Notes: generated by a model from the sequence alone, not told the origin. Positions 1 through 8,827 are shown, counted from the stretch's first letter. The stretch is DNA of 64,000 bases from Caulobacteraceae bacterium (GCA_947475735.1 CANJLQ010000002.1:1-64000), one strand, 5' to 3'. A program made the numbers and translations.

Positions 1-76
1 CGGCCACATAGTCGTCGAGGCACTCGGGAAGCAGCGTCTGCTGCCGGCGGTCTGCACCCTGAACGAAGCGGCTCAT
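1..76 (-). CDS. IS1182-family transposase, N-terminal fragment (runs off left edge)
   Basis: Minus-strand translation from the ATG at 76-74 begins MSRFVQGADRRQQTLLPECL and continues DDYVA to the window edge. This matches the usual N-terminus of IS1182/IS5-like DDE transposases (a 'F..G.DR.Q..LLP.CLDDYV' pattern). A strong ribosome binding site, AGGAGGT, lies at 81-87 in minus sense, about five bases from the start. Only 25 codons are visible, so whether the transposase is intact cannot be judged here. Confidence 0.78.
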   Translation of the reverse strand, partial: MSRFVQGADRRQQTLLPECLDDYVA

Positions 77-146
77 ACCCACCTCCTGAAGACCTCGGGA
101 GAATAAGCTAATTCGCTCGAGCTGGAGGCGTTTTCACACAGCCTCA
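1..146 (-). mobile_element. End of an IS1182-type insertion sequence, cut by the window edge
   Basis: The segment holds the start of a transposase gene on the minus strand and, outside it, a likely terminal inverted repeat around 128-146 (minus-strand reading TGAGGCTGTGTGAAAACGC). Elements of this type often end in GGCTGTGTGAAAAC-like sequence. The peptidase reading frame to the right loses family resemblance exactly here, which marks the junction. The other end of the element and any target duplication lie outside the window, so the exact boundary is uncertain by a few bases. Confidence 0.75.
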
Positions 147-1965
147 GTCGGTAGCGGTCATCATAGAACGGAGTTCGCTGGTAGAACCACTGCAGCCGCG
201 CGTCGCCGTCGGCGGCGAAGGCAGGGTCTGCCGCAAGCTTCGCCTCGAACTCGGCCTTCAGCGCCGGATCGGCCGTCAGCATGGCCTCGGCGAGCGGCGC
301 GATGGCGTAGCCCTCGATGTATTCGACGCGGCTGAGGATTTCCGGGACCAGACCCCAGGCGAAGAAACTCTCGTTGGACTGGGGCTCCAGCAGCAGGACG
401 GCGATGTCCCCCAGCGGCTGATCCGTCGGCACCCGCACGGAGCCCGGCGCCCAGGTCCAGTCGCTCTGGTCGGCCTCCACCGTCTGGACGCTCATCTGGA
501 CGTGGCCCTCGTTGGCGCGGGTCGCGATGACGGGATCGACGAGGCGCAGCATCTCGACCGCGACGGTCCGGGGCTCCGTCAGGGTCTCCATCTGCAGCCC
601 GTGAAGACGCAGCCGCTCGATGAGATCCGCCCGGTGCGCGGGCACCCAATAGGCCGTCGGGCGACGCAGCGTCAGCGACGGCCGCGACCCGAAATAGGGC
701 AGCTGCCAAAGCTCCGGATCGGGCCGCCCCAGCCAGCGGATCTCGGTGCGGCCCGACGCCGGGCTTTCATAGGTTTCATGGAGCACGCCCCGGAACGCGC
801 GGGTCTCCAGCGGCGTCGGATCGGGCACGAAGTTGGCTGGGATCTCGGCGGGCCGCAGCGCCCGGTCGGCGGCGATGGCGGAACGGACGGCGGCGCCCTC
901 CTCGGCCAGCAGCCGCAGCGAGGCCTCGATCAGGACGTAGGTCCCCAGAACCCGCTGTTCGTAGGGCTTCAGACTGTGGTTCTCGATCAGGACGGTCGGC
1001 ACATGGGCGGCCGCGCCCCAGCCGTTAGAGAACCGCTCGCCCAGGCCGCCGTCCGACAGGCCGGCCCTCGGGTTCTGATCGTCGACCCCGAACACCAGCG
1101 GCCCGGGGATGTGCCCCTGCCCTTCCAGGGCCGCGTTCATGGCCGGCTTGAACCGGTCGTCCAGCCACGCCGAGATCGCCGGCGAGCGCGAATAGACCCC
1201 GTCCTCGCCGTTGAAGCCGAAGGTGATGTCGTACTGGTAGTCCATTCCGTCGGTGACGTGGATGTCCAGATACAGGTTCGGGTCCAGCCGGTTCATGAAG
1301 GCCCTGAGCGCCCGCATCTCGGGCTGATCCAGCTTCAGGAAGTCGCGGTTCAGGTTCTGGTTGGTGGCGGTGTTGCGCCACCCCTGGATGCGCGGCCCGC
1401 GCTGGTTGGGGCGGCTGTAGGCGCTCGACCGCTCGTGCCCGTCGACCGAGAGGATGGGGATCAGCACCAGGTTGACGTCGTCGATCAGCCCGCCCTTGTC
1501 GCCGAAAGCGATGTCGCGCAGCAGCATCATCCCGGCGTCCTTGCCGTCGATCTCGCCAGGATGAATGCCGGCTTGGGCCAGCAGGACGGGTTTGGCGGGA
1601 TCCAGCGTCGCCCCGTCGCGGCTGGCGATGACGGCGTAGATCGGGCGGCCCTCCGGCGAGATGCCGAACTGTTCGATGCGGATCAGGTCCGACGCCGCGT
1701 CCAGGCGGTCGAACCAGGCGCGGGTGGCGGCGTAGTCGGGGCTGTGGTTCAACTCCGGATCGCGCTCGAAGTCGGTGATCCAGGGGTTCGAGGTGTCGGC
1801 CAGCAGGCTGCGGCTGGCGCCGTCCCATTCCAGCGCGGGCGGCAGGAAGGCCTGGTCCCAAGGGGCGGTGTTGGAGACAGCCCGGCTTTCAGGCGTTTGG
1901 GACATGGCGGGGCTCACGCTACTGGAGAAGGCGGCGACGGCCGCGAGGATCAGGATGGGGCGCAT
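73..1965 (-). CDS. Secreted M14-family zinc carboxypeptidase, 3' end replaced by IS sequence
   Basis: Starting at MRPILIL, the protein has a Sec-type signal peptide (about residues 1-22, ending near SPAMSQ) and an M14 peptidase domain. The zinc motif HPGE is at about residues 135-138, the third ligand is in LDIHVTD (His near 236), and a catalytic glutamate candidate is in VLIENHS. It should act in the periplasm or outside the cell on peptides. The open frame could extend upstream to 2094, but that extension has no signal peptide and overlaps the next gene. After RYRL (near 150) the frame runs into the insertion sequence, so about the last 24 residues are IS-encoded and the native C-terminus is lost. 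The catalytic core is present, so activity may survive. Confidence 0.85.
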   Translation of the reverse strand: MRPILILAAVAAFSSSVSPAMSQTPESRAVSNTAPWDQAFLPPALEWDGASRSLLADTSNPWITDFERDPELNHSPDYAATRAWFDRLDAASDLIRIEQFGISPEGRPIYAVIASRDGATLDPAKPVLLAQAGIHPGEIDGKDAGMMLLRDIAFGDKGGLIDDVNLVLIPILSVDGHERSSAYSRPNQRGPRIQGWRNTATNQNLNRDFLKLDQPEMRALRAFMNRLDPNLYLDIHVTDGMDYQYDITFGFNGEDGVYSRSPAISAWLDDRFKPAMNAALEGQGHIPGPLVFGVDDQNPRAGLSDGGLGERFSNGWGAAAHVPTVLIENHSLKPYEQRVLGTYVLIEASLRLLAEEGAAVRSAIAADRALRPAEIPANFVPDPTPLETRAFRGVLHETYESPASGRTEIRWLGRPDPELWQLPYFGSRPSLTLRRPTAYWVPAHRADLIERLRLHGLQMETLTEPRTVAVEMLRLVDPVIATRANEGHVQMSVQTVEADQSDWTWAPGSVRVPTDQPLGDIAVLLLEPQSNESFFAWGLVPEILSRVEYIEGYAIAPLAEAMLTADPALKAEFEAKLAADPAFAADGDARLQWFYQRTPFYDDRYRLRLCENASSSSELAYSPEVFRRWV

Positions 1966-2008
1966 GACCCTTCGTCGTCCGACGCGCTCGATCTGGCAAG
2001 CCTCGACC

Positions 2009-2629
2009 TCAGCCGACCGACGGTCCCCAGAGCCCGGATTTGACCAGGGCCACGCCGGCCCGGCTGAAGTTGTAGAGCGTGTAGCCGAGCACACCCAGCA
2101 ATGCCGCGACCACCACCGTCCGTGACCGCGAGAACGCCGCCGCGGCGGTGCAGGTCGCGAAGATCGAAATGCCGATGATCAGCCGGGCGGACCAGATTTC
2201 CAGCCAGGCCTCGTTGGCCAGAGGCATCAGACCCACGATCAGCCAGACCGGAGCATTGGCCGCGAGAACGCAGCCGAACACGACACGCCGATGCGCCCAG
2301 AAGTGCGCGTCCAGATCGATCGGTGTCTCCGCGCCTTCGGCCAGGACACGCGGAAACGTGAGGCTGGCGGCGATATAGAAGGTCGCGGCGATCACCAGAC
2401 CGACCAGCAACACGGCGGCATTGAAGGGCGCGCCCCGGAAATAGAACCACGCCTGGACCCAGAAGGTCACCAGATCGATCGCCACGAACAGCGCCAGGAG
2501 CGGCGTCAGCCACCCGAACCGCACCCGATGCCGCTCATGCAGCAGCCGCGCAAAACCGCCGGTCAGCTCAGCCACCGACAGACCCAGCAAGAGGCCGTAG
2601 AAGCTGAAGAAGAACTCGAAGTCGCTCAT
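2009..2629 (-). CDS. Multi-pass inner membrane protein of unknown function
   Basis: From MSDFEFFFSFYGLLLG, preceded by GAGGAGGG at a good distance, the protein has about 206 residues and roughly five hydrophobic segments (LLLGLSVAEL, LLALFVAIDLV, VLLVGLVIAATFYIAASL, VFGCVLAANAPVWLIVGL, VVVAALLGVLGYTLYNF). No catalytic motif is visible. A longer frame starting at 2650 adds seven residues but moves the start away from the ribosome binding site. It is followed by the M14 peptidase gene on the same strand, 43 bases away, and may be co-transcribed with it. Confidence 0.7.
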   Translation of the reverse strand: MSDFEFFFSFYGLLLGLSVAELTGGFARLLHERHRVRFGWLTPLLALFVAIDLVTFWVQAWFYFRGAPFNAAVLLVGLVIAATFYIAASLTFPRVLAEGAETPIDLDAHFWAHRRVVFGCVLAANAPVWLIVGLMPLANEAWLEIWSARLIIGISIFATCTAAAAFSRSRTVVVAALLGVLGYTLYNFSRAGVALVKSGLWGPSVG

Positions 2630-2704
2630 CAAGCCCTCCTCGAGCGGCACTCACGCGGCGAGACTAGTCGGGATCAGCGACTTGTCACGCCGGGGCCCCG
2701 CACA

Positions 2705-3019
2705 TCAGTCTTCGAACATCGCTCGCAGCGTCGCGAGAACCGCGTTGAGGATGCTAGGATCGACCTCGCCGATGCGACGGCCCAGGCGACCGTGATCGAT
2801 GGCCCGCACCTGATCGACGGCGGCGGCTCCCGACTGTCCCGAGACGGCCGTGGAGACCCGGAACCGGCGCTTCTCGCTGCTGGTCAAAGGCACGATCACG
2901 CACATCCCATGCCGGTTCAGCTGGTCAGGAGACACCACCAGACAGGGCCTCGTCTTTTGAATTTCATGGCCGATGGTCGGATCCAGCCTGACCCACCATA
3001 CCTCGCCCCGGCGGACCAT
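2705..3019 (-). CDS. MazF/PemK-family toxin (predicted mRNA endoribonuclease)
   Basis: This 104-residue protein begins MVRRGEVWWVRLDPTIGHEI and contains KTRPCLVVSPD and VIVPLTSS, which are the hallmark segments of the PemK/MazF fold (GdvwwvdldPt.G.E..k.RP). Family members cleave RNA when the antitoxin is lost. The ATG follows directly after the antitoxin TGA with no gap, so the two are translationally coupled, antitoxin first. The length is normal for the family and no disruption is seen. Confidence 0.9.
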   Translation of the reverse strand: MVRRGEVWWVRLDPTIGHEIQKTRPCLVVSPDQLNRHGMCVIVPLTSSEKRRFRVSTAVSGQSGAAAVDQVRAIDHGRLGRRIGEVDPSILNAVLATLRAMFED

Positions 3020-3349
3020 TCAGGGCTTGACCAGGCCGCTTGCGAACAGTTCTGCCTCGACCCGCGCCCTGTCCTCTGCCGTATAGGCGTCCCAGTCGTC
3101 GGCGGGCTCGTCGGTCAGGTCCGCGTCCAGCCATTCGCGGTCCTCTTGGGTCACGCCGGCGGCCGCGACGATCTTGGCGTCCTCCTCCCAGCCCTCTCGG
3201 GGGTCGGATCGGGCGGGAACGATGCTGATCTTGCCGGTCTCGTAAATGAACTCCACCGCGCCCCCCTGCGCGACCCCGAGGGCAGCCAGCGCAGGCTTGG
3301 GCAGGATCACGCCCTGCGAGTTGCCGATCTTGCGGATGGACGTGGGCAT
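3020..3349 (-). CDS. MazE/AbrB-type antitoxin
   Basis: The 109-residue protein starts MPTSIRKIGNSQGVILPKP, a classic SpoVT/AbrB swapped-hairpin DNA-binding domain (IRKIGNSQGVILPK) of MazE-type antitoxins, followed by an acidic tail (about residues 50-109, rich in D and E) that would wrap the toxin. It is the first gene of a two-gene operon with the MazF-type toxin. As in related systems, the N-terminal domain probably represses its own promoter. Confidence 0.88.
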   Translation of the reverse strand: MPTSIRKIGNSQGVILPKPALAALGVAQGGAVEFIYETGKISIVPARSDPREGWEEDAKIVAAAGVTQEDREWLDADLTDEPADDWDAYTAEDRARVEAELFASGLVKP

Positions 3350-3357
3350 GAGGGATT

Positions 3358-3382
3358 CCGTTAGAACGAAGTTATAACACGG
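3358..3382 (-). promoter_or_regulatory. Candidate promoter/operator of the MazE-MazF-type pair
   Basis: Just upstream of the antitoxin start lie GTTAGAAC (3360-3367) and GTTATAAC (3371-3378), two near-identical octamers spaced 11 bases apart. The second is a perfect palindrome. Read on the minus strand it also supplies a TATAAC -10-like element. This arrangement fits an autoregulated toxin-antitoxin promoter, but no binding data are available. Confidence 0.4.
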
Positions 3383-3390
3383 GACGGCGC

Positions 3391-4917
3391 CTACTTCCAG
3401 ATCGGCGTGCCGTCACCCGGCAATCCCAGGCGGGTCCACATCTCCGACACCCGCTCGACGACCGCCTCATCCATGCGGATTTCCTCGCCCCATTCGCGCT
3501 TCGTCTCGGGCGGCCATTTGTCGGTGGCGTCCAGGCCGATCTTGGAGCCCAGGCCGCTCTCGGGCGACGCGAAATCCAGGTAGTCGATCGGGGTGTTCTC
3601 GATGACGGTGATGTCGCGGGCCGGGTCCATCTTGGTGGAGATGGCCCACATGACGTCCTTCCAGTCGCGGGCGTCGATGTCGTCGTCCACGACGATGACC
3701 CACTTGGTGTACATGAACTGGCGCAGGAAGCTCCAGACGCCCAGCATCACCCGCTTGGCGTGGCCGGGATAGGCCTTCTTCATCGACACCACGGCGATGC
3801 GATAGCTGCACCCCTCGGGCGGTAGCCAGAAGTCGGTGATCTCCGGAAACTGGGCCCGCAGCAGCGGGATGAACACCTCGTTGAGCGCCTCGCCCAGCAC
3901 GCTGGGCTCGTCCGGCGGGCGGCCGGTGAAGGTGGTCAGATAGATGGGATCCCGCCGCATGGTGATGGCGCTGACCTGGAAGACCGGGAAGGTCTCGACG
4001 GAGTTGTAGTAGCCGGTGTGGTCGCCGTAGGGGCCCTCAGGCGCGTGCTCGTCCAGCAGGACATGGCCCTCCAGCACGATCTCAGCGCGGGCAGGCACCA
4101 TCAGCGGCACGGTCTTGCAGGGCACGAGCTCGGCCTTGCTGCCACGCATCAGGCCGGCGAACTGATACTCCGACAAGGTGTCTGGAACGGGCGTCACGGC
4201 CGCCAGAATGGTGCCCGGATCGGCCCCGAGCACGACGGCGCAGGGCAGCGGCCCGGTCTTTCTTTTCTTGTGCCGCGCATAGTGCTGGGCCCCGCCCCGA
4301 TGGGCCAGCCAGCGCATAATCGCCCGGTCCTTGCCGAGCACCTGCATGCGGTAGATGCCCAGGTTGAAATCGTCCTCGCGGTCCTCGCTCGGCCCCTTGG
4401 TGACGACCAGGCCCCAGGTGATCAGCGGCGCGGGCTCGCCGGGCCAGCAGGTTTGGATGGGCAAGGACGTCAGGTCGATCTGGTCGCCCTTCAGGACCAC
4501 CTCCTGCACCGGCGCGGACTTCACCACCTTGGGCCGCATGGCCATTACGGTCTGGGCGAGCGGCAGCAGCTCCATCGCCTCGCCGAAGCCGCGCGGCGGC
4601 GTCGGGTTCTTGAGGAAGGCCAGCAACTCGCCCACCTCGCGCAGCTCCGCGGCCGTGGTCCGCTGCTTCTTCTCCAGCGTCACGCCCATGGCCACGCGCT
4701 TCACGGTGCCGAACAGATTGGCCAGCGCCGGGATCGGGCTGATGGAGCCGTCGGGCATCACCGGCTTCTCGAACAGCACCGCCGGACCGCCGTTTCGCAG
4801 CAGTCGCGTCTGGATCTCGGTCATCTCCAGCACGGTCGATACGGGCTCGGTCACGCGAACCAGCTCGCCCTGGGATTCGAGAAAGGTGATGAACTCGCGG
4901 AGGTCTCGATAGGCCAT
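3391..4917 (-). CDS. ubiD: UbiD-family decarboxylase (4-hydroxy-3-polyprenylbenzoate decarboxylase)
   Basis: From [20 protein letters not shown] the product has about 508 residues, the normal UbiD length. It contains the family segments [36 protein letters not shown] and [12 protein letters not shown], which belong to the prenylated-FMN and metal site. The reaction is removal of the carboxyl group from the polyprenylated ring in ubiquinone synthesis, and it needs UbiX-made prenyl-FMN. No ubiX is seen in the window. A frame extension to 5256 is open but reads through an intergenic repeat and has no family match, so the internal ATG at 4917 is preferred. Confidence 0.9.
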   Translation of the reverse strand: MAYRDLREFITFLESQGELVRVTEPVSTVLEMTEIQTRLLRNGGPAVLFEKPVMPDGSISPIPALANLFGTVKRVAMGVTLEKKQRTTAAELREVGELLAFLKNPTPPRGFGEAMELLPLAQTVMAMRPKVVKSAPVQEVVLKGDQIDLTSLPIQTCWPGEPAPLITWGLVVTKGPSEDREDDFNLGIYRMQVLGKDRAIMRWLAHRGGAQHYARHKKRKTGPLPCAVVLGADPGTILAAVTPVPDTLSEYQFAGLMRGSKAELVPCKTVPLMVPARAEIVLEGHVLLDEHAPEGPYGDHTGYYNSVETFPVFQVSAITMRRDPIYLTTFTGRPPDEPSVLGEALNEVFIPLLRAQFPEITDFWLPPEGCSYRIAVVSMKKAYPGHAKRVMLGVWSFLRQFMYTKWVIVVDDDIDARDWKDVMWAISTKMDPARDITVIENTPIDYLDFASPESGLGSKIGLDATDKWPPETKREWGEEIRMDEAVVERVSEMWTRLGLPGDGTPIWK

Positions 4918-4945
4918 GTCGGGGTCGTATAGGTCACCCCGATCC

Positions 4946-5144
4946 TTGTCATCCCGGCCGAAGCGGAGCGGAGAGTCGGGACATTGTCGCACCCCCGTTC
5001 CAGGCCCGGCCGCCGAGCCGGGCCGATGCAAACACCTGGCGCGAGGCCACCGGTCTCCCGGCTCATCCCTGCGGGCTGACCGGGAGCGGGAAGAAGAAGT
5101 CGCCTTGGTCCCGGCTCTCCGCTGCGCTCCGGCCGGGATGACAA
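4946..5144. repeat. Intergenic inverted-repeat element, family A
   Basis: Two 37-base arms, 4946-4982 and 5108-5144, are reverse complements with three mismatches. The arms carry GTCATCCCGGCC followed by a GC-rich purine stretch (AGCGGAGCGGAGAG). They flank about 125 bases and sit in the 303-base gap (4918-5220) between the divergent ubiD and pmbA genes. A related element with a GTCATTCCGGGCGG core is at 13736-13895. The arms could form a long stem in RNA; function unknown. No further gene is seen in this gap. Confidence 0.8.
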
Positions 5145-5220
5145 CAGGAACGGTGGCCACCACCAAACTGAGCCCCGCCCCACGATTGCGGCACAGGCGC
5201 GCGTCGGCCATATGCGGCCC

Positions 5221-6567
5221 ATGCCTGACACTCCTGCGCCCGCCGACCTTCTGCACGATCTTGTCCGAGACGCCCTGAAGGCCGGAGCCGACGCCGCCGA
5301 GGCGGTCTCGTCCGAGCGCGCATCCCTGTCGGTTGGGGTCCGCAACGGCGCGCTGGAGGACGTCGAGCGCGAGGAGAGCCGGGATCTGGGCCTGCGGGTC
5401 TTCGTCGGACGGCGTCAGGCGACCGTCTCGGCGACCGACCTGTCAGACGCCACCCGCGCGCGGCTGGTCGAGCGGGCCGTGGCGATGGCGCGCCTGGCCC
5501 CCGAAGACCCCTACAACGACCTGACACCCCGGGACCGGCTGGCGAAGGGGCCGTTCGCCGAGCTGGACCTGTACGACGCGACCGAGCGCACCGCCGCCGA
5601 GTTGGAGGCCCTGTCGCGCGAGGCGGAAGCCGTCGCCCTGGCCACGCCCGAGATCGCCCGGTCGGAGGGCGCTGGGGCGGGCTATTCCTCGTCGCACTGG
5701 CGGCTGGTGACGTCCGAAGGCTTCGACGGCCACTATGCCGCGACCGGCTTCTCTCTGAGCGCCAGCGTCATCGCCGAGCGCGACGGAGCCATGGAGCGCG
5801 GTGGCGAGGGCCGCTCGACACGCCACCTTTCCGACCTGCCCTCGCCCGAGGCCATCGGGGCCGAGGCCGGTCGTCGCGCCGCCGCCCGGCTGGGCCCGCG
5901 CAAGATCGCCTCGACCACCGCTCCGGTCATCTTCGATCGCCGCATCGCCACCCAGATCCTGTCGCCGCTGCTGGGCGCCATCGCCGGCCCTTCGGTGGCG
6001 CGAGGCACCTCGTTCCTGATCGACCGGATGGGCGAGCGCGTGTTTCCCGCGGGGGTCAGCATCCTCGACGATCCGTTCCGCGTTCGGGGCCTGGGCTCCA
6101 CCCCTTTTGACGACGAGGGCTCGCCGGTCGAGCGGATCGCCCTGGTCGAGGACGGCATCCTGAAGACTTGGCTCCTCAACCGCGCCTCGGCCGCCCAGCT
6201 GGGGCTGGAGACGACGGGGCATGCCTCACGCGGGTCGGCAGCCCCTCCGGGCGTCTCGACCCACAACCTGCACCTGACGCCGGGCGACCGGGATCAGGAC
6301 GGGCTGATGGCCGATGCCGGAGCGGGGCTGGTGGTGACCGGCATGTTCGGGCCGTCGCTGAACCCCAACACCGGCGACTGGTCCGCCGGGGTTCACGGCT
6401 TCTGGTTCGAGGGCGGCGCGCTCGCCTATCCGGTCAGCGAGATCACCGTGGCCGGAAAGCTGGCGGACCTGTGGCTGCGGATGGTGCCGGGATCGGACCT
6501 GGAGTTCAGGGGCTCGGCCAACAGCCCGTCCCTGCTGATCGACGGCGTCGCCATCGCGGGCAAATGA
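5221..6567 (+). CDS. pmbA: PmbA/TldE-family protein (TldD/PmbA peptidase system)
   Basis: The product from [15 protein letters not shown] has about 448 residues, the usual length. It shows family segments including [31 protein letters not shown], and the C-terminal block [29 protein letters not shown]. PmbA pairs with TldD, a zinc peptidase that degrades unfolded peptides and matures some modified peptides; PmbA itself lacks the metal site. tldD is not in this window. Three codons upstream there is another ATG (5212), but neither start has a strong ribosome binding site. The 3' end overlaps the next gene by ATGA. Confidence 0.88.
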   Translation: MPDTPAPADLLHDLVRDALKAGADAAEAVSSERASLSVGVRNGALEDVEREESRDLGLRVFVGRRQATVSATDLSDATRARLVERAVAMARLAPEDPYNDLTPRDRLAKGPFAELDLYDATERTAAELEALSREAEAVALATPEIARSEGAGAGYSSSHWRLVTSEGFDGHYAATGFSLSASVIAERDGAMERGGEGRSTRHLSDLPSPEAIGAEAGRRAAARLGPRKIASTTAPVIFDRRIATQILSPLLGAIAGPSVARGTSFLIDRMGERVFPAGVSILDDPFRVRGLGSTPFDDEGSPVERIALVEDGILKTWLLNRASAAQLGLETTGHASRGSAAPPGVSTHNLHLTPGDRDQDGLMADAGAGLVVTGMFGPSLNPNTGDWSAGVHGFWFEGGALAYPVSEITVAGKLADLWLRMVPGSDLEFRGSANSPSLLIDGVAIAGK

Positions 6568-7358
6568 GCGACCTCAACGACGATCTGACCCTCATCCGCG
6601 AGGCGGCGCTGGAGGCCGGTGCCCTGGCGCAGGCCGAGCGGACGCGAGGGCTGAAGATCACGTCCAAGGACGGCGGATCGCCTGTGACCAGTGCCGATCT
6701 GGCCGTCGATGCGATGCTGAAGGACCGGCTGCTGTCGGCGCGCCCCGATCACGGCTGGCTGTCGGAGGAGACGCCGGATACCTCCGATCGCCTGACCCGG
6801 GGCCGGATCTTCGTGGTCGATCCGATCGACGGCACCGTCGCCTTCATGAAGGACCGCCCGTGGTGGTGCGTGCCGATCGCCATCGTCGAGGACGGCGCGC
6901 CCGTCGCGGCCGTGATTCACGTGCCGGCGATGAGCGAGACCTTCGAAGCCACCCTGGGCGGCGGGGCCCGGCTGAACGGTCGGCCGATGACGGCCTCGGA
7001 CGTGGACACGCTGGACGACGCGGCGATGCTGGCCGACGCCCGGCTGATGGAGGGGCCGCACTGGCCGGAGCCGTGGCCGCCCATGCGGTATGAGAAGAGG
7101 AACGCGCTCGCCTATCGCATGGCCCTGGTGGCCTCCGGCGCGTTCGACGCCGCCATCGCCCTGACGCCCAAATGGGACTGGGACGTCTGCGCCGGGGCCC
7201 TGATCGCCACCGAGGCCGGGGCGAAGGTGTCGGATCACCACGGTCATCCCTGGCGGTTCAATCGCCCCGATCCCCGCCAGGCCAGCCTCGTCTGCTCGGC
7301 ACCGGCGTTGCACCCGTTGATCCTGAAGCGGACAGCGCCTATCCCGCTGCGGCAGTAA
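6564..7358 (+). CDS. Inositol-monophosphatase/CysQ-family phosphatase
   Basis: The 264-residue product starts [19 protein letters not shown] and has the full family pattern: SEET (about residue 68) for the first metal, DPIDGT followed by FMKD for the second metal site, and WDVCAGALIATEAGA at the C-terminal metal ligand. Members hydrolyse inositol phosphates, 3'-phosphoadenosine 5'-phosphate or similar substrates; the WWCVPIAIVEDG region looks closest to CysQ-type enzymes, but the substrate cannot be fixed from sequence alone. The start overlaps the pmbA stop (ATGA), so translation is coupled. Confidence 0.85.
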   Translation: MSDLNDDLTLIREAALEAGALAQAERTRGLKITSKDGGSPVTSADLAVDAMLKDRLLSARPDHGWLSEETPDTSDRLTRGRIFVVDPIDGTVAFMKDRPWWCVPIAIVEDGAPVAAVIHVPAMSETFEATLGGGARLNGRPMTASDVDTLDDAAMLADARLMEGPHWPEPWPPMRYEKRNALAYRMALVASGAFDAAIALTPKWDWDVCAGALIATEAGAKVSDHHGHPWRFNRPDPRQASLVCSAPALHPLILKRTAPIPLRQ

Positions 7359-7383
7359 CGCCCCTCCCCCGGACGCCCTCGCC

Positions 7384-7629
7384 ATGACTGACGCTCCCAA
7401 CACCGCCGACCCGCAACTGCTGCACCTCGTGATCGGGGGCGAACTGCGCCATCTGGATCAGCCGGTGTTCCGCGACCTGTCGAAGGTCGAGTTCGTCGGG
7501 GCCTTCGGCAACTATGCCGAGGCCAAGGCGGCGTGGAAGGCGCGGGCCCAGGCGACGGTCGACAACGCGCATATGCGCTATTTCATCCTGCACGCGCACC
7601 GCCTGATCGATCCGCGCGGCGACGCCTGA
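7384..7629 (+). CDS. DUF4170-type small protein
   Basis: This 81-residue cytoplasmic protein (MTDAPNTADPQLLHLVIGGE, then FVGAFGNYAEAKAAWKARAQ, then MRYFILHAHRLIDP) matches the short alphaproteobacterial DUF4170 family as I recall it. The family has no known function. It follows the phosphatase by 25 bases on the same strand and is probably in the same transcript. Confidence 0.75.
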   Translation: MTDAPNTADPQLLHLVIGGELRHLDQPVFRDLSKVEFVGAFGNYAEAKAAWKARAQATVDNAHMRYFILHAHRLIDPRGDA

Positions 7630-7720
7630 GCCTGGCGGCCAAGGGTCGCGCCGTGGAACGGTTGCAGAGACCTCGGCGCTGTTGGCGTCTAAGGTGCGAC
7701 TTCAGAAAAGGAGCGATCCC

Positions 7721-7939
7721 ATGACCCCGACCCTGATCGTTCTTGGCTTCCTGGCGCTCGGCGTCGCGATCGTCGCCTTCGCCACGCGCCATGTACCGTC
7801 GCCTCCGCAGAGTTCGGAGCAGGACACCGCCTGGGGCGAGCCCCAGACCGAGGAAAATGCGGCGGTCGACCCATTCGCCCACGCGCCGCCAAGACAGACC
7901 GAGATCGAACCCGCGAGAGAGATGGAGCGCCAGTCGTGA
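7721..7939 (+). CDS. Small single-pass membrane protein
   Basis: From the ATG at 7721, behind a clear AAAGGAG ribosome binding site, the protein has 72 residues. One transmembrane helix (about residues 3-23, TPTLIVLGFLALGVAIVAFA) is followed by a charged proline-rich tail. An upstream in-frame start at 7682 lacks such a site. The stop overlaps the GTG start of the next small gene. No known family recognised. Confidence 0.6.
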   Translation: MTPTLIVLGFLALGVAIVAFATRHVPSPPQSSEQDTAWGEPQTEENAAVDPFAHAPPRQTEIEPAREMERQS

Positions 7940-8154
7940 CCCTGTTCGGCACCACCCTGGACGGCCCCCAGATCGCGGCCCTGGTCGGCCTGCTGGCCAC
8001 GCTCGCGCTGTGGCTGATCGTGCTGGGGCGTGAGCGCGGCTATGCCCGCTGGTTCCGCCAGTGGGAGGCCGACCGCAAGAGCCAGCGCCTGGCCGAACAG
8101 GGCAAGTCCGAGCCGGTCGATCCCAAGGGTCCGCCGCGCGGCCCCTGGGGCTGA
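7936..8154 (+). CDS. Small membrane protein, unknown
   Basis: A 72-residue product with a GTG start overlapping the preceding stop (GTGA). It has one hydrophobic helix (about residues 12-30, IAALVGLLATLALWLIVLG) and a basic cytoplasmic tail (RERGYARWFRQWEADRKSQR). The coupled arrangement with the preceding small membrane protein suggests the two are made together. Function unknown. Confidence 0.6.
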   Translation: MTLFGTTLDGPQIAALVGLLATLALWLIVLGRERGYARWFRQWEADRKSQRLAEQGKSEPVDPKGPPRGPWG

Positions 8155-8158
8155 CCCC

Positions 8159-8827
8159 CTACTCCCGCCGCAGCAACTTTTCCGTCAGGAGCGTGCCCCA
8201 CCAGTTGGCGCGGAAGTCCTTGCGCATGGCCTGGGGGTCGTAGGCGTCGCTCTCGACCCATTCCATGAAGCCGACGCCCGTTGGCTCCACCTCCCGGACA
8301 TAGGTCTCGAGGAAGTGGTCGAGCACGCCGGTCAGGCCTTCCCGGCTGTGAAGATACTTCTTGGACAGTTCGCGCATCGCCTGAGAGATCGGCTCGCCGA
8401 GGTGGAAATGGCGATAGAAGACCGCCATCAGCCCGGCCCGGTCGGCCCCTGACTTGCAATGGATCAGAGCCGGGTATTCGATCGAGGCGAACAGGTCCCG
8501 GGCCCGGCGCACCCGGTCCTTGCCCGGCGGATCGCGCGAATCCAGCGGCGCGTCGATCAAGGTCAGGCCCAGCCGTTCGCACGCCGCCTTCTCCAGCCAG
8601 TAGTAGCCCTCGTCGCGCTGCCCGCGCAGATTGATGACGGTCTTGATTCCTCGCCTCGCCCAGCCCTCAAGCTGGCGAGGCGACGGCTGGTTGGTCCGCA
8701 CCAGATCGGGCCCCAGCCAATGGGCATTGGAAAACGCCAGCCGCAGGAAGGCGTGGTCGTTCCAGAAGTAGTCGCGCTCGGCGGCGCGGCGTCCGGCCTC
8801 GGTGGTCATGTCGAACCGGCTGCTCAT
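8159..8827 (-). CDS. Dual-specificity/tyrosine-type protein phosphatase
   Basis: The product from MSSRFDMTTEAGRR has about 222 residues. The cysteine phosphatase signature HCKSGADRAG (HCX5R) is in the second half, preceded by INLRGQRDEGYYWLEK and IDAPLDSRDPPGKD, as in the DSP-like phosphatases found next to lipid A genes. The catalytic cysteine and arginine are both present. Longer starts are possible at 8839 and 8863. It is divergent from msbA with a gap of about 100 bases. The substrate is unknown; phosphoprotein or phospholipid/LPS phosphate are both possible. Confidence 0.8.
   Translation of the reverse strand: MSSRFDMTTEAGRRAAERDYFWNDHAFLRLAFSNAHWLGPDLVRTNQPSPRQLEGWARRGIKTVINLRGQRDEGYYWLEKAACERLGLTLIDAPLDSRDPPGKDRVRRARDLFASIEYPALIHCKSGADRAGLMAVFYRHFHLGEPISQAMRELSKKYLHSREGLTGVLDHFLETYVREVEPTGVGFMEWVESDAYDPQAMRKDFRANWWGTLLTEKLLRRE

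Noticed and set aside
502-2043. A 513-codon plus-strand frame opposite the M14 peptidase
   Set aside because: It is a shadow of the peptidase gene, Arg/Gln/Gly-rich, without a domain or ribosome binding site.
4918-5256. N-terminal extension of UbiD by 113 residues
   Set aside because: The extension reads through the family A repeat, has no similarity to UbiD and starts inside the divergent pmbA gene.
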